This document shows positions 34,991 to 43,793 of a DNA stretch of 64,000 nt, in pieces. Each line of letters starts with the position of its first letter. Position 1 is the stretch's first letter. Origin of the DNA: Propionibacteriaceae bacterium (GTDB lineage Bacteria; Actinomycetota; Actinomycetes; Propionibacteriales; Propionibacteriaceae); contig JAPUEI010000050.1 in NCBI GenBank assembly GCA_027492675.1, positions 1 to 64,000 on the forward strand, read 5' to 3'. The notes below the pieces were generated by a model. It searched no databases. It was not told the origin of the DNA and worked only from the letters and a program-made list of their open reading frames with translations. A program made the translations under genes and the position numbers.

Positions 34991-35149
34991 GCCGGGTTGC
35001 ATGGGCTACGGGACCCGTCTCGGCACCGACGCGGTCGAACCGCCACGTTCCATGGGTTGTGCGGCCCGCTCGGGGGTTCGTAACCCATGGAACGTGGCGG
35101 TTCGCATCAGGCGCGACCCGAGGCGCCCTGGTAACCCACCCAACGTGGC
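34991..35149. repeat. Tetrad repeat, family E (AACCCATGGAACGTGGC)
   Basis: Reverse units at 34991 (diverged, about four mismatches) and 35042 (GCCACGTTCCATGGGTT), then forward units at 35082 and 35133. Steps 51, 40 and 51 bp: the same 51-bp pair spacing as family B with an unrelated 17-bp unit. The 35042 and 35082 units extend to about 23-bp arms. It fills the 317-bp gap between two leftward genes. Confidence 0.85.
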
Positions 35150-35213
35150 TGGTCGCGGCGTACGGCTTCGCGTGACGGACCTCAGACTGAGCGAGGCGCG
35201 TCGGCGGCCGGCC

Positions 35214-38200
35214 TCAGAGCGGCTGCAGCCCCAGTGTGCCGACGAGGCCCACGCGGTAGGCGTCGTTCTTCACGCGACCGAGCTCGGCGTACGTGTCGGC
35301 GAGCCTCTGCTGCACGTGGAGTCGCTCGACCGGGTCGGCGTTGGCGTCCTCGGACTGGAACAGCTCCAGCCGCGCGGCGGCCTCCTCGTAGTGGCGGATG
35401 TCGGCGGTCTGCTTGGCGGCCAGCCGCGCCGCGTACCACTCGCTGGCCAGCACGTGGTCGCGCGTGAACTGCTCGCGCAGCTCGGGCGAGTGCAGCGCCC
35501 AGCCCTCGGCCGAGTGGCCCGTCGCCATGAGCTCGAGCAGCGCCCGCAGCGGCGGGATGGCCATCGCGATGGTGCCGTCGTCGATGTACGACTGGGCCAC
35601 GCGCCGGTGCGTCTCGACGATCACCTCGACCGAGTCGGCGTACACGTCCGCGTCCTGGAGCTCCGGCGCCAACATCTCCGGGGTGAACACCGTGTCGGGG
35701 TGCAGGAAGATGCGGCCGAAGAACGTCGACACGAAGCGCGCGTTGATGCGGTAGCCAAGGCGGCTGGCCTCGATCGTCGTACCGCCGCGCGTGATGTCCG
35801 CGATCGGGTCGAGGTAGCCGTTCTCGATCAGCCACGCGGCGTCGCGCTCGGCCGGCGACATCCGGCTGAACACCTCGGGCACGAGCAGGCTGACGTCGTG
35901 GTCGACCCGGACCTTCGGGCCGATGTAGCCCGCCGACGAGATCCAGCCGTCGTAACCGGTCAGCGCGTACGACAGGAACGCCGCGTTCAGGTCGATGATG
36001 CTCGGCAGCATGTTGAACGGGCCCTTGGTGAGCGCGCCCTCCGAGCCGGCGCCGGTCGTCGACGGCGACTTGCCGGTCATCGAGCTGATGAACTCCATGA
36101 ACAGCTCGGGCAGCTCCATGAAGTGCAGGGGGTTGTACGAGCAGAGCGCCGGCGCGTCGGCCTCCGGCGGGTTGTTGCGGCGACCAGCAGCGACGATGTC
36201 GACCGGCAGCGGGGCGAACTCCGACAGCGGCCGGTGGTGCAGGAGGTGGTCGGCGATCCGCGCGAGCTCGGTGGCGACAGGGTTCGAGCGGTCCGGGCGC
36301 ACCTGGAGGTAGCGCGGGTTCTTGCTCGGCTTGCCACCGACCAGACGCGGGTTGGCAGAGCTGACGACGTACGCCGGGGACTCCTGCGTGCCCTCCGCGA
36401 ACTCGGAGAGCAGCGTCTTCATCGGTGTCGTGAACTGGCTGAAGCCCACCGCGTCGGCCACCATCGCGGCCGCGTCGCTCGTCGTGAGCGGCTCGAAGTT
36501 CGACAAGAACGTGCCGCCGCCGGCGATGTCGCGTTCGGCCTGCTTGTCATAGCCACGGTGGATCGCGTCGTCGGGCCGCTGGAACAGCAGCTCCTCGCAG
36601 TTCTTGACGTACTTGCGGCTCAGCGCCGACTTGCCGCGGGCGAACGCACGAGCGTCCTTGAGACCGCGGCGGCTGCTGAAGTCGAGCGGCGCCTCGGCCG
36701 ACGGCAGCACGGTGCTCGCGGTGATGTCGTCCTCGGTCTGCACCTTGACGGCCGGCGAGAAGTCGGGCCGTAGCGAGAACAGCCGCCACGAGCCGTCCTC
36801 CTCGAAGCCGACCCGCAGCATGTTGACGACGACCTTGTCGCCGTCGAGTCGGACCATGTTGCCGAGGCGGCCGTTGATGATGCCCACCGAGAAGTGGCTG
36901 CGCCAGTCGTCGCCCCACTCAGGGGAGTAGTAGCGCTTGACCAGGTACAGCAGCTCCTTGACGTGCGCGGGGATGGCGCGGATCTTCGCGTTGTACGCAT
37001 CGGAGTAGTCGGCGCTCGGCGTCATCAGCTTGATCACGCTGCCGAGGCTGCGCTCGGGCGACAGCACGGCGCGGTGGTCGGTGTTGCCGGCCGGATCGGT
37101 GTACCGGTCGCAGTAGTCCGCCGCGATCAGGTCCGCGACCGCCTCGATGTCGGAGTCGAAGTTCGCGGTCCACGCGTTGGCGAACACGAACGCGTCGAGC
37201 AGCGACTTGCTGATCTCGCTCTTGCCGCCGCCGGATACCGTCGCGGGCTTGTGGCACTGGGTGGCGATCGGCGAGATGCCCAGCAGGTGCCACTGCGTCT
37301 TGTCGGCCTCGCGGGGCTTGGAGAACACCCGGTAGCCGTTCGGGGACATGTAGACGTGACCAGCGGCCAGACCGATCTCGTACTGCTCACCCTTGGGGCC
37401 GGCCCACGAGACCTTCTGCGTGCGGAGGCTGAAGCTCGCCCCGCTCGGGATGAGCGTCAGGCCTGGCAGCTGGGTGTCCTTCGCGTGGCCCTCGGGCTGC
37501 AGCACGAAGCGGCCGGGGTTGGAGGACAGGACCTCGCTGAGCGCGTACTCCGACGGCGTGAAGGTGTCGGTGAACTCCTGGCCGAGGTTGTACGCGGGGT
37601 AGCAGATCGCCCCTCCCGAGTGCTCCTCCTCGGAGATGCCGAACAGGTTCGCGGCGTAGCTGACCTGCGTCTTCACCTCCTTCTTGCAGTAGCCGAAGTA
37701 GTTGTCGGCGATGATCGTGACGACCACGCCGCGCGCGTCGCGGGCCACGGCCTTGAACGCCTGTCCACCGTTGTACAGCTCGTCGGGAGTCGTCCAACAC
37801 ATCCCGTCGCGCTTCTGCCGCTCGGTGGCGTCGGCCACGTTCGGCAGGCCCAGGGACTTCTTCGTCAGCGTGATGAGGTGCGGCGCGAGGATGACGCACC
37901 CTGTGTGGCCGGTCCAGGTCTTGGGGTCGAGCGAGGCGTCGTTCTCGGGAAGGTACGGGTCGCCGGCGTTGCCGAAGATGCCCTCGACGAAGTCGAGGTT
38001 GGCGACCAGGCCGCCGGGGACGATGAACCGGGTCTCCATCGTGCGGTCCACCGGATAGTCGGGGGTCGCCGGCACGACCAGCGGGCGCAGCAGCAGCGAG
38101 ACCCAGGTGCGCGCGGGCTCGGCGAAGGTCGAGGTCCAGGGCAATACGAGCGCGTCGGCGGGCGGCTGGAGCGCGGCGTCGAGCAGCTTGGCGTACGTCT

Positions 38201-38642
38201 CGACGGGGACCGCGAGCTTGTCGTCCTGGATGGGCATGCCGCCCTCGGCGATGTGGAACACGCCCGCAGTCGTACGGCGGTCGTTCGCGGGATTGTGCAG
38301 CACGCCGTTCGCGAGGCGGTAGCTCGACAGCAGCGACGACGAGAAGGTGTCCGCGTCACGGGGAAGGCTGAGCTCGCGCGCGAGACCAGGCTCGTCGAGG
38401 ACGAGGGTGCGGCGGGGGAGCTTGGGTTGTACGGACGCGGCGGCCAGGTAGTCGTCGAGGAACTCCTGGATGCGGCGGTCGGCGGCGCACGGGCGGTCGG
38501 CCAGACGACGACTCAACTCACGGTTGCGGGCCAGGATCGGCGTCGCCAGCGTGAGGGCCTCGTCCGATCCCGCACCCTCCGGGAGGGGCAAGCCCTGCAT
38601 CGCGAGTCGAAGGATCAGTGCCTCTGTTGTCAGCGCAGCCAT
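35214..38642 (-). CDS. Large protein of unknown function, 1142 aa
   Basis: I do not recognise the family with confidence. No signal peptide and no membrane segment; the composition is that of a soluble globular protein, with few repeats. Notable segments: GTRLVLDE-like N-terminal helices, FIVPGGLVANLDFVEGIFGN, ADNYFGYCKKEVKTQVSYAANLFG with two Lys and a Cys, EEEHSGGAICYPAYNLGQEF, ISPIATQCHKPATVSGGGKSE (possible nucleotide loop), FSVGIINGRLGNMVRLDGDK and ETHRRVAQSYIDDG. Start ATG 38642 has GGAGAG ten bases upstream; GTG 38681 lacks a site. It stands alone, with no operon partner. Confidence 0.85.
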   Translation of the reverse strand: MAALTTEALILRLAMQGLPLPEGAGSDEALTLATPILARNRELSRRLADRPCAADRRIQEFLDDYLAAASVQPKLPRRTLVLDEPGLARELSLPRDADTFSSSLLSSYRLANGVLHNPANDRRTTAGVFHIAEGGMPIQDDKLAVPVETYAKLLDAALQPPADALVLPWTSTFAEPARTWVSLLLRPLVVPATPDYPVDRTMETRFIVPGGLVANLDFVEGIFGNAGDPYLPENDASLDPKTWTGHTGCVILAPHLITLTKKSLGLPNVADATERQKRDGMCWTTPDELYNGGQAFKAVARDARGVVVTIIADNYFGYCKKEVKTQVSYAANLFGISEEEHSGGAICYPAYNLGQEFTDTFTPSEYALSEVLSSNPGRFVLQPEGHAKDTQLPGLTLIPSGASFSLRTQKVSWAGPKGEQYEIGLAAGHVYMSPNGYRVFSKPREADKTQWHLLGISPIATQCHKPATVSGGGKSEISKSLLDAFVFANAWTANFDSDIEAVADLIAADYCDRYTDPAGNTDHRAVLSPERSLGSVIKLMTPSADYSDAYNAKIRAIPAHVKELLYLVKRYYSPEWGDDWRSHFSVGIINGRLGNMVRLDGDKVVVNMLRVGFEEDGSWRLFSLRPDFSPAVKVQTEDDITASTVLPSAEAPLDFSSRRGLKDARAFARGKSALSRKYVKNCEELLFQRPDDAIHRGYDKQAERDIAGGGTFLSNFEPLTTSDAAAMVADAVGFSQFTTPMKTLLSEFAEGTQESPAYVVSSANPRLVGGKPSKNPRYLQVRPDRSNPVATELARIADHLLHHRPLSEFAPLPVDIVAAGRRNNPPEADAPALCSYNPLHFMELPELFMEFISSMTGKSPSTTGAGSEGALTKGPFNMLPSIIDLNAAFLSYALTGYDGWISSAGYIGPKVRVDHDVSLLVPEVFSRMSPAERDAAWLIENGYLDPIADITRGGTTIEASRLGYRINARFVSTFFGRIFLHPDTVFTPEMLAPELQDADVYADSVEVIVETHRRVAQSYIDDGTIAMAIPPLRALLELMATGHSAEGWALHSPELREQFTRDHVLASEWYAARLAAKQTADIRHYEEAAARLELFQSEDANADPVERLHVQQRLADTYAELGRVKNDAYRVGLVGTLGLQPL

Positions 38643-38768
38643 GGGGCCATTCTCTCCACCGGGTGTGACGGGCTGCGTCACTGCCCAGACTCCGGGCAGC
38701 GCTCGCCGAGTGTCAGAGCTGTCCGAGGGCCTGCCTAGAGTGGGTAGCGGTAAGGGGGGTGGTCGGTG

Positions 38769-39683
38769 ATGAGGTCCTGGCTGGTGAAGGTCGTGGCGGT
38801 GCTCGCCGCGCTTGTGCTCGCCGCCTGCAGCGGCCCGCCGGCGACGAACCAGACCCGCGAGCCCACGCCGTCATGGTCCACGCCGAGCGGCACGCCGTTC
38901 GTGACCGGACAGCACACGAACGTCGCGTACGGCACGCACAAGGCCCAGATGATGGACCTGTGCTACCCGCCGAGCCGCCCGACCAACACCAGCGGGTTCC
39001 TGCTCATCCACGGAGGTGGTTGGTCGTCGGGGAACAAGGGCGACTTCGCCGGGCTGTGCGCGACGATCGCCAGGCTGGGGTACGTGGCGGCGACGATCGA
39101 CTACCGGATGTTCGGCGACGGCGCGACGTACGCCGACATGCTCGCCGACATCGATCTCGCCCTGGCGACGTACAGAGATGTGGCACGTACGGACGGGTGG
39201 CCGGTCACGAAGGTCGCCCTCCTCGGCGCCTCGGCGGGGGCGCACCTGTCGCTGATGTACGCCTACACCCGCGAGCCCACGCTCCCGATCGGGTTCGTCG
39301 TGGGGATGGGCTCGCCCACGGACTTCCTCGACCCCGCGTACCTGGCGGCGGCCGGTGACGCCCAGTACGAGCAGCTGACCCACCTGCTCGGCGTGAGCGT
39401 GACCAAGGACACCGTCGACCAGCGTCGGGCAGCCATCGAGGCCGCGTCGCCGGCGTACAGGGTCACCGCGAGCGCGCCGCCGACGATCCTCGCCCACGGC
39501 TCGAAGGACACGCTCGTGCCGTACTCGAACGCTGTCCTGCTCTCGGCGCGGCTAGCGGCGGTGGGCGTGCCCTACGAGCTGCTGACGTACCCCCACTCCG
39601 GCCACGACCTCGCCGCCGATCCGGACGTCAACAACCGCTTCCTCAGCCTGGTGCTGGAGTACGCATCCCGCTACCTGGAGTAG
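38769..39683 (+). CDS. Alpha/beta-hydrolase (BD-FAE/carboxylesterase type), lipoprotein
   Basis: 304 residues. Lipoprotein signal MRSWLVKVVAVLAALVLAAC, lipid-anchored at Cys 20. Hydrolase motifs: oxyanion HGGGWSSGNKG (about 82), nucleophile elbow LLGASAGAHLSL (Ser about 155), acid in HGSKDTLVPY and the final His in YPHSGHDLA. This is the HSL/BD-FAE esterase pattern, likely removing acyl groups from cell-surface or dietary glycans or lipids. AAGGGGGG precedes ATG 38769; GTG 38766 is also possible. Divergent from the 1142-residue protein gene. Confidence 0.88.
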   Translation: MRSWLVKVVAVLAALVLAACSGPPATNQTREPTPSWSTPSGTPFVTGQHTNVAYGTHKAQMMDLCYPPSRPTNTSGFLLIHGGGWSSGNKGDFAGLCATIARLGYVAATIDYRMFGDGATYADMLADIDLALATYRDVARTDGWPVTKVALLGASAGAHLSLMYAYTREPTLPIGFVVGMGSPTDFLDPAYLAAAGDAQYEQLTHLLGVSVTKDTVDQRRAAIEAASPAYRVTASAPPTILAHGSKDTLVPYSNAVLLSARLAAVGVPYELLTYPHSGHDLAADPDVNNRFLSLVLEYASRYLE

Positions 39684-39689
39684 CGAGTC

Positions 39690-40112
39690 TCAGCTCTGGG
39701 AGGCCGCGACCGCCTCGAGGTCCGCGGGGCCGAACGCCTGCGGAAGCACCTGGGCCATGGTGAGCGCCCCTTCGGGCGTGAGCAGCTGCATGGCAGGCCC
39801 ACCGTTCTCGTACAAGATCTGTCGGCAGCGGCCGCACGGCATGATCACGGTGCCCTCGCCGTTGACGCACACCACGTGGGTCAGGCGACCGCCGCCGGTG
39901 GCGTGCAGCTGGCTGACCAGCCCGCACTCGGCGCACAGCGCCACCCCGTACCCCGCGTTCTCGACGTTGCACCCCACGAGCAGCCGACCGTCGTCCGCCA
40001 GCCCGGCGGCCCCGACGTGGTAATGGCTGTACGGGGCGTAGGCACGCGCGGCGACCTCGGTCGCCGCCTGCCGCAGGGTCTCCCACTCGGTCGCACTCAC
40101 ACGCTCGGTCAC
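39690..40112 (-). CDS. cdd: Cytidine deaminase
   Basis: 140 residues. Zinc and catalytic signature complete: NVENAGYG (substrate binding), CAECGLVSQLH (zinc Cys and catalytic Glu) and PCGRCRQIL (two zinc Cys). Converts cytidine or deoxycytidine to uridine derivatives in pyrimidine salvage. GTG 40112 (MTERVSATEW) gives the normal tetrameric-type length; the frame continues upstream only as a shadow. Convergent with the esterase gene, 6 bp apart. Confidence 0.93.
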   Translation of the reverse strand: MTERVSATEWETLRQAATEVAARAYAPYSHYHVGAAGLADDGRLLVGCNVENAGYGVALCAECGLVSQLHATGGGRLTHVVCVNGEGTVIMPCGRCRQILYENGGPAMQLLTPEGALTMAQVLPQAFGPADLEAVAASQS

Positions 40113-40257
40113 CCGGCCACTGTATCGGCGCGCCCATGCCGCGCACCGGCTCGCGGGCGACCCTGTGGTCGTGATCCTGCTCCCGAGGTGTGGCACGCAT
40201 GGTGCTGGGTACCAGTGAGTCCCTAGAGTGACAGCCCAACGACCAACGGGAGCGTGC

Positions 40258-42612
40258 GTGACAAACCTCATGCCTACGGAGTCCGACACCGCCGAGTGGG
40301 GCGCGGCCACCTGGCCATTGGGCGCCCACGTGGTCTCCGACACCGAGGTCACGTTCGCGGTGTACGCACCGGCGGCCACCCGCGTCGAGCTCGAGCTGTA
40401 CACCGACGCGATCGGATCCGATGCGTTCGCCTGGTTCGCGCTGACACGGTGTACGGATGGCATCTGGCGCGGCAAGCTCGAGCACGTCGGCGCCGGGGCG
40501 ATGTACGCCTACCGCTGCTGGGGTGCCAACTGGCCGTACGACGAGGAGTGGGCCCGCGGCGGCTCCGCGGCCGGGTACGTCTCGGACGTCAGCGAAGCGG
40601 GCGACCGGTTCAACCCCAACAAGGCGCTGTACGACCCGTACGCCCGCGAGATCACGCATTCGCAGAGCTCGGACGCGATCCTGGCTGCCGGCGGCGAGCT
40701 CGGCGTCTTCGGCACGGGCCACGACGACTTCAAGGGCCGGCCGCGCCGCGAGGCCGACTCCGGTCCGTACGTGCCGAAGGGGATCGTCATCGACGAGGTC
40801 CCCTGGACTGCGCCGAAGCCCGAGCTGCCCGCCGAGCAGGCCGCCATCTACGAGGCCCACGTCAAGGGGCTCACCAAGCACCCGACCGCGACGACGCTCT
40901 CGACCCTGCTCGCCGAGACGCCTGGCTTCGAGCACGTACAGGACGTTCCTGACGAGCTGCGGGGTACGTACGCGGGCGCGGCCTACCTCGCGCCGTACCT
41001 CCAGTCGCTCGGCATGACCGCGATCGAGCTGCTCCCCGTGCACCAGACCAACGCGTCGGAGTCGGGGGAGAACGGCACCGCGAACTGGTGGGGCTACCAG
41101 ACGGCCGCCTACTTCGCGCCGAACCGCGACTTCGCCCACGACCGGTCGCCGGGTGGCCCGACGCGCGAGTTCGCGGCGATGGTGCAGGCCTTCCACGACG
41201 CGGGCATCGAGGTCTACCTCGACGTCGTCTACAACCACACCGCCGAGGGCGGGAACTGGGGCGGCGAGGTCGACACCACAGGCTTCGTGTCGATGGGTGG
41301 CTTCGCGACGCCCGCGTACTACGTGCTGAGCGACGAGCTCACCCTCGTGGACGGCGCCACCGGCTGCTCGAACCAGCTGAACTTCTCCTCGGACGTGACG
41401 CAGCGGCTGGTGCTCGACTCGCTGGCGTACTGGTGCGACCTCATGGGCGTCGACGGCTTCCGGTTCGACCTGGCGCCGGTCCTCGGTCGCACGCCGAACG
41501 CGTTCGAGCGGAACAACTGGCACCAGCAGCGCAGGTTCTTCAGCCAGCACCCGCTGCTCACGGCGATTCGCGACTTCGCGGCCGACCGCAACATCGAGGT
41601 GATCGCCGAGGCGTGGGACCTGTGGGGGTACGAGGTCGGCAACTTCCCCAGCGGCTGGGGCGAGTGGAACGGCCGCTACCGCGACACGATGCGCTCGTTC
41701 TGCAAGGGCGACGCGAACACGCAGGCGTTCATCGACCAGTTCAACGGCGACTACGCCCACTTCTCCGACCAGGGCGGTCCGCAGCACTCCGTCGACCTGG
41801 TGACCGCGCACGACGGGTTCACACTCGCCGACCTGGTGAGCTACAACACCAAGATCAACGACCAGCCGTACCCGTTCGGCCCCTCAGACGGCGGCTCTGA
41901 CTCCAACCTGAGCTGGGATTCTGGCGGCAATCAGGCGTTCCGGCGGCAGCGGATCCGCAACTTCATCACGCTGCTGTTCCTGTCGCGCGGGGTGCCGATG
42001 ATCGTCTCCGGCGACGAGTACGGGCGGACGCAGAACGGCAACAACAACCCCTGGTGCCTCGACACGATCGGGATCTGGAACAACTGGGCCTCTGTCGGCA
42101 CGAATGCGCCGCAGGAGGTGCCTGTCGACCCTGACCACCCCGAGCTCCGCAGCCACAACAACCTCGGCAAGGGGTCGACGCCGGACCGGGTGAACCCGCT
42201 GCTGGTGTTCACGGCCTACCTCGCGGGTCTGCGCAAGGGGCATCCCGGGCTGCACCAGCGCACGTACGCCGACGCCGAGCTCGGCTCGGGCAACGACGTC
42301 ACGTACCTGTTCAGCGGCACGTCGTACGAGTCGCAGCCCGGCTACGCCGACCGCAGCCTCAGCGTGCTGATCGACTGTACGGAGGTGGGTGAGGCCGGCG
42401 ACCTGCTCGTGCTGGTCAACATGGCCGACGCGGACGTGACGTACACGCTGCCGCCGACGACCGCTGACCGTCCGTGGAGGCGGATCATCGACACGGCAAG
42501 CCGGTACGAGGCGGACGCCAACCACTGGCCGGGCACCACGGGCGACCTGGTCGACGGTCACTACGACGTCGCGGCCTGGAGCATCGCGGTCTGCGCGAAC
42601 CCCAAGATCTGA
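40258..42612 (+). CDS. glgX: Glycogen debranching enzyme, isoamylase/GlgX type
   Basis: 784 residues from GTG 40258 (GGGAG seven bases upstream). An N-terminal CBM48-like sandwich (VTFAVYAPAATRVELELY) is followed by a GH13 barrel: IYEAHVKGLT, WWGYQTAAYFAPN, DVVYNHTAEG, DGFRFDLAPVLG (nucleophile Asp about 403), VIAEAWDLWGY (acid/base Glu about 449), TAHDGFTLADLVSYN and the C-terminal beta domain. WGYQTAAYFAP and SYNTKINDQPYPFGPSDGGSDSN are of the isoamylase/GlgX type that cuts alpha-1,6 branches of glycogen. Cytoplasmic. Divergent from cdd; a four-unit D repeat begins 9 bp past the stop. Confidence 0.92.
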   Translation: MTNLMPTESDTAEWGAATWPLGAHVVSDTEVTFAVYAPAATRVELELYTDAIGSDAFAWFALTRCTDGIWRGKLEHVGAGAMYAYRCWGANWPYDEEWARGGSAAGYVSDVSEAGDRFNPNKALYDPYAREITHSQSSDAILAAGGELGVFGTGHDDFKGRPRREADSGPYVPKGIVIDEVPWTAPKPELPAEQAAIYEAHVKGLTKHPTATTLSTLLAETPGFEHVQDVPDELRGTYAGAAYLAPYLQSLGMTAIELLPVHQTNASESGENGTANWWGYQTAAYFAPNRDFAHDRSPGGPTREFAAMVQAFHDAGIEVYLDVVYNHTAEGGNWGGEVDTTGFVSMGGFATPAYYVLSDELTLVDGATGCSNQLNFSSDVTQRLVLDSLAYWCDLMGVDGFRFDLAPVLGRTPNAFERNNWHQQRRFFSQHPLLTAIRDFAADRNIEVIAEAWDLWGYEVGNFPSGWGEWNGRYRDTMRSFCKGDANTQAFIDQFNGDYAHFSDQGGPQHSVDLVTAHDGFTLADLVSYNTKINDQPYPFGPSDGGSDSNLSWDSGGNQAFRRQRIRNFITLLFLSRGVPMIVSGDEYGRTQNGNNNPWCLDTIGIWNNWASVGTNAPQEVPVDPDHPELRSHNNLGKGSTPDRVNPLLVFTAYLAGLRKGHPGLHQRTYADAELGSGNDVTYLFSGTSYESQPGYADRSLSVLIDCTEVGEAGDLLVLVNMADADVTYTLPPTTADRPWRRIIDTASRYEADANHWPGTTGDLVDGHYDVAAWSIAVCANPKI

Positions 42613-42620
42613 GGCTCGGG

Positions 42621-42691
42621 GAGAGGTCTCGTACTCCTTGGGGAGAGAAGTGAGACCCCTTCGCGAGAGACCTTAGGACGCTTCGCGAGAG
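42621..42691 (-). repeat. Four-unit 22-bp repeat, family D, locus 1
   Basis: GAGAG recurs at 42621, 42643, 42665 and 42687 with exact 22-bp steps. Read on the minus strand the first units give CTCTCCCCAAGGAGTACGAG, very close to the units of the long array at 47275 (CTCTCCCCGAGGGGTACGAG). The last two units run into the 3' end of the MerR gene and encode its terminal SREAS. Convergent gap after glgX. Confidence 0.88.
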
Positions 42692-43038
42692 ACGTTGGGT
42701 TCGGTCGCCCAGCGGCTGACGAGCGTCCGCGCCTTGGCGAGCTGCTCGGCGCGCTCATCGAGCATCGAGTACAGCTGGCTGGCGAACGAGTCGCGGGCGC
42801 GGGGCTCGGTGTGGGCGGGCAGGTACATGCGGATGTCCTTCAGCGGTACGCCGGCGTGGCGCAGCGCCTGGATCACCTCGAGCTCGGTGATGTCGTCCTC
42901 GTGGTAGCGACGGTGGCCGCTGCGATCGCGGTGCGGCGCCAGGAGACCTGAGGTCTCGTAGAACCGGATCGTCTCGACCGGCAACCCCGTGCGATCGGCG
43001 ACCACGCCGATCGAATGTCCGCTATCTGTTTTCCCCAC
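42673..43038 (-). CDS. MerR family transcriptional regulator
   Basis: 121 residues. N-terminal MerR winged helix SIGVVADRTGLPVETIRFYETSGLL, second helix HRRYHEDDITELEVIQALRHAGVPL, KDIRMYL and a coiled-coil dimerisation helix (SQLYSMLDERAEQLAKARTLVSRW). No Cys cluster for metal sensing, so it more likely senses a small molecule or acts on redox genes. GTG 43038 is the best start; no ribosome site is visible upstream, so it may be leaderless. The final residues are encoded by family D repeat DNA. Target unknown. Confidence 0.85.
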   Translation of the reverse strand: MGKTDSGHSIGVVADRTGLPVETIRFYETSGLLAPHRDRSGHRRYHEDDITELEVIQALRHAGVPLKDIRMYLPAHTEPRARDSFASQLYSMLDERAEQLAKARTLVSRWATEPNVSREAS

Positions 43039-43200
43039 GAACGAGAGGATAGGCAAGCGCGCGTCCCGACCTCGCTCAGGTTGGAACACTTCAATCTTCG
43101 GGCTGTCATCTGGGCGCGTTCGCGCTTGCCAGAGCACAGACGCGGTGGCGACCGGCGGATGAGGGATGTCTTTTCTCTCACGAAATGCGGCCGACTCAAT

Positions 43201-43260
43201 TCGCCCCCAACTCGCGTCAATCAGCCACTTTCGGCGCCGTTCGGTGCGAGTTGGGGGCGG
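43201..43260. promoter_or_regulatory. Inverted repeat between merR and sigma factor genes
   Basis: TCGCCCCCAACTCGC (43201) and GCGAGTTGGGGGCGG (43246) are inverted arms of 15 bp with one mismatch, 30 bp apart. It lies 63-122 bp upstream of the sigma gene in a divergent gap. Could be an operator or another member of the intergenic repeat class, with only two units visible. Confidence 0.55.
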
Positions 43261-43322
43261 ATCGGCTCAGGTCTCACACCCCGCTGCCCGTAACATCCGC
43301 CCCGGAAGGTGGATTACCAAGT

Positions 43323-43793
43323 ATGGACTTCGAAGACTTCTACGGCCGGTACGTCGATCGAGTGGCTTCGTACGTCCTGCGGCACGCGTCCATACGGGAC
43401 GCGGAGGACATCGTCGCCGAGACCTTCACGGTCGCCTGGCGCAAGCGGATCGAGCGGTTGGCTGATCCGATGCCCTGGCTGATCGTGACCGCGCGCAACA
43501 TCACGCGGCAGACCCGGCGCAAGGAGGTCGGCGCGGGCGAACTGGTCGCCCGGCTCACCGACCTGATCGAGACGTCATCGCCATCGGCGGAGGTCACCGC
43601 CCTGCGACGTACGGAGATCACGGACCTCCTCGCCGGCCTCGACGAACTGTCCCGTGAGGCGTTGCTCCTCACGACCTGGGATGGGCTGTCCGGGATCGAT
43701 GCCGCCCGCGTGCTGGGGATCACCCCCGGCGCACTCCGCGTCCGCGTCCATCGCGCACGCGCCGCCATGAAGGAGGTTCCCGTCCATGAATGA
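43323..43793 (+). CDS. ECF-type sigma factor
   Basis: 156 residues with only sigma-2 and sigma-4 regions. Region 2: FEDFYGRYVDRVASYVLRHASIRDAEDIVAETFTVAWRK; region 4: LDELSREALLLTTWDGLSGIDAARVLGITPGALRVRVHRARAAM. It should direct RNA polymerase to stress-type promoters. ATG 43323 fits the family start. It overlaps the next gene by 8 bp, and that gene encodes a single-span membrane protein likely to act as its regulator. Trigger unknown. Confidence 0.9.
   Translation: MDFEDFYGRYVDRVASYVLRHASIRDAEDIVAETFTVAWRKRIERLADPMPWLIVTARNITRQTRRKEVGAGELVARLTDLIETSSPSAEVTALRRTEITDLLAGLDELSREALLLTTWDGLSGIDAARVLGITPGALRVRVHRARAAMKEVPVHE

Noticed and set aside
35182-35835. Minus-strand 217-codon frame inside the 1142-residue gene
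   Set aside because: Arg/Ala-rich shadow in another frame with no recognisable features.
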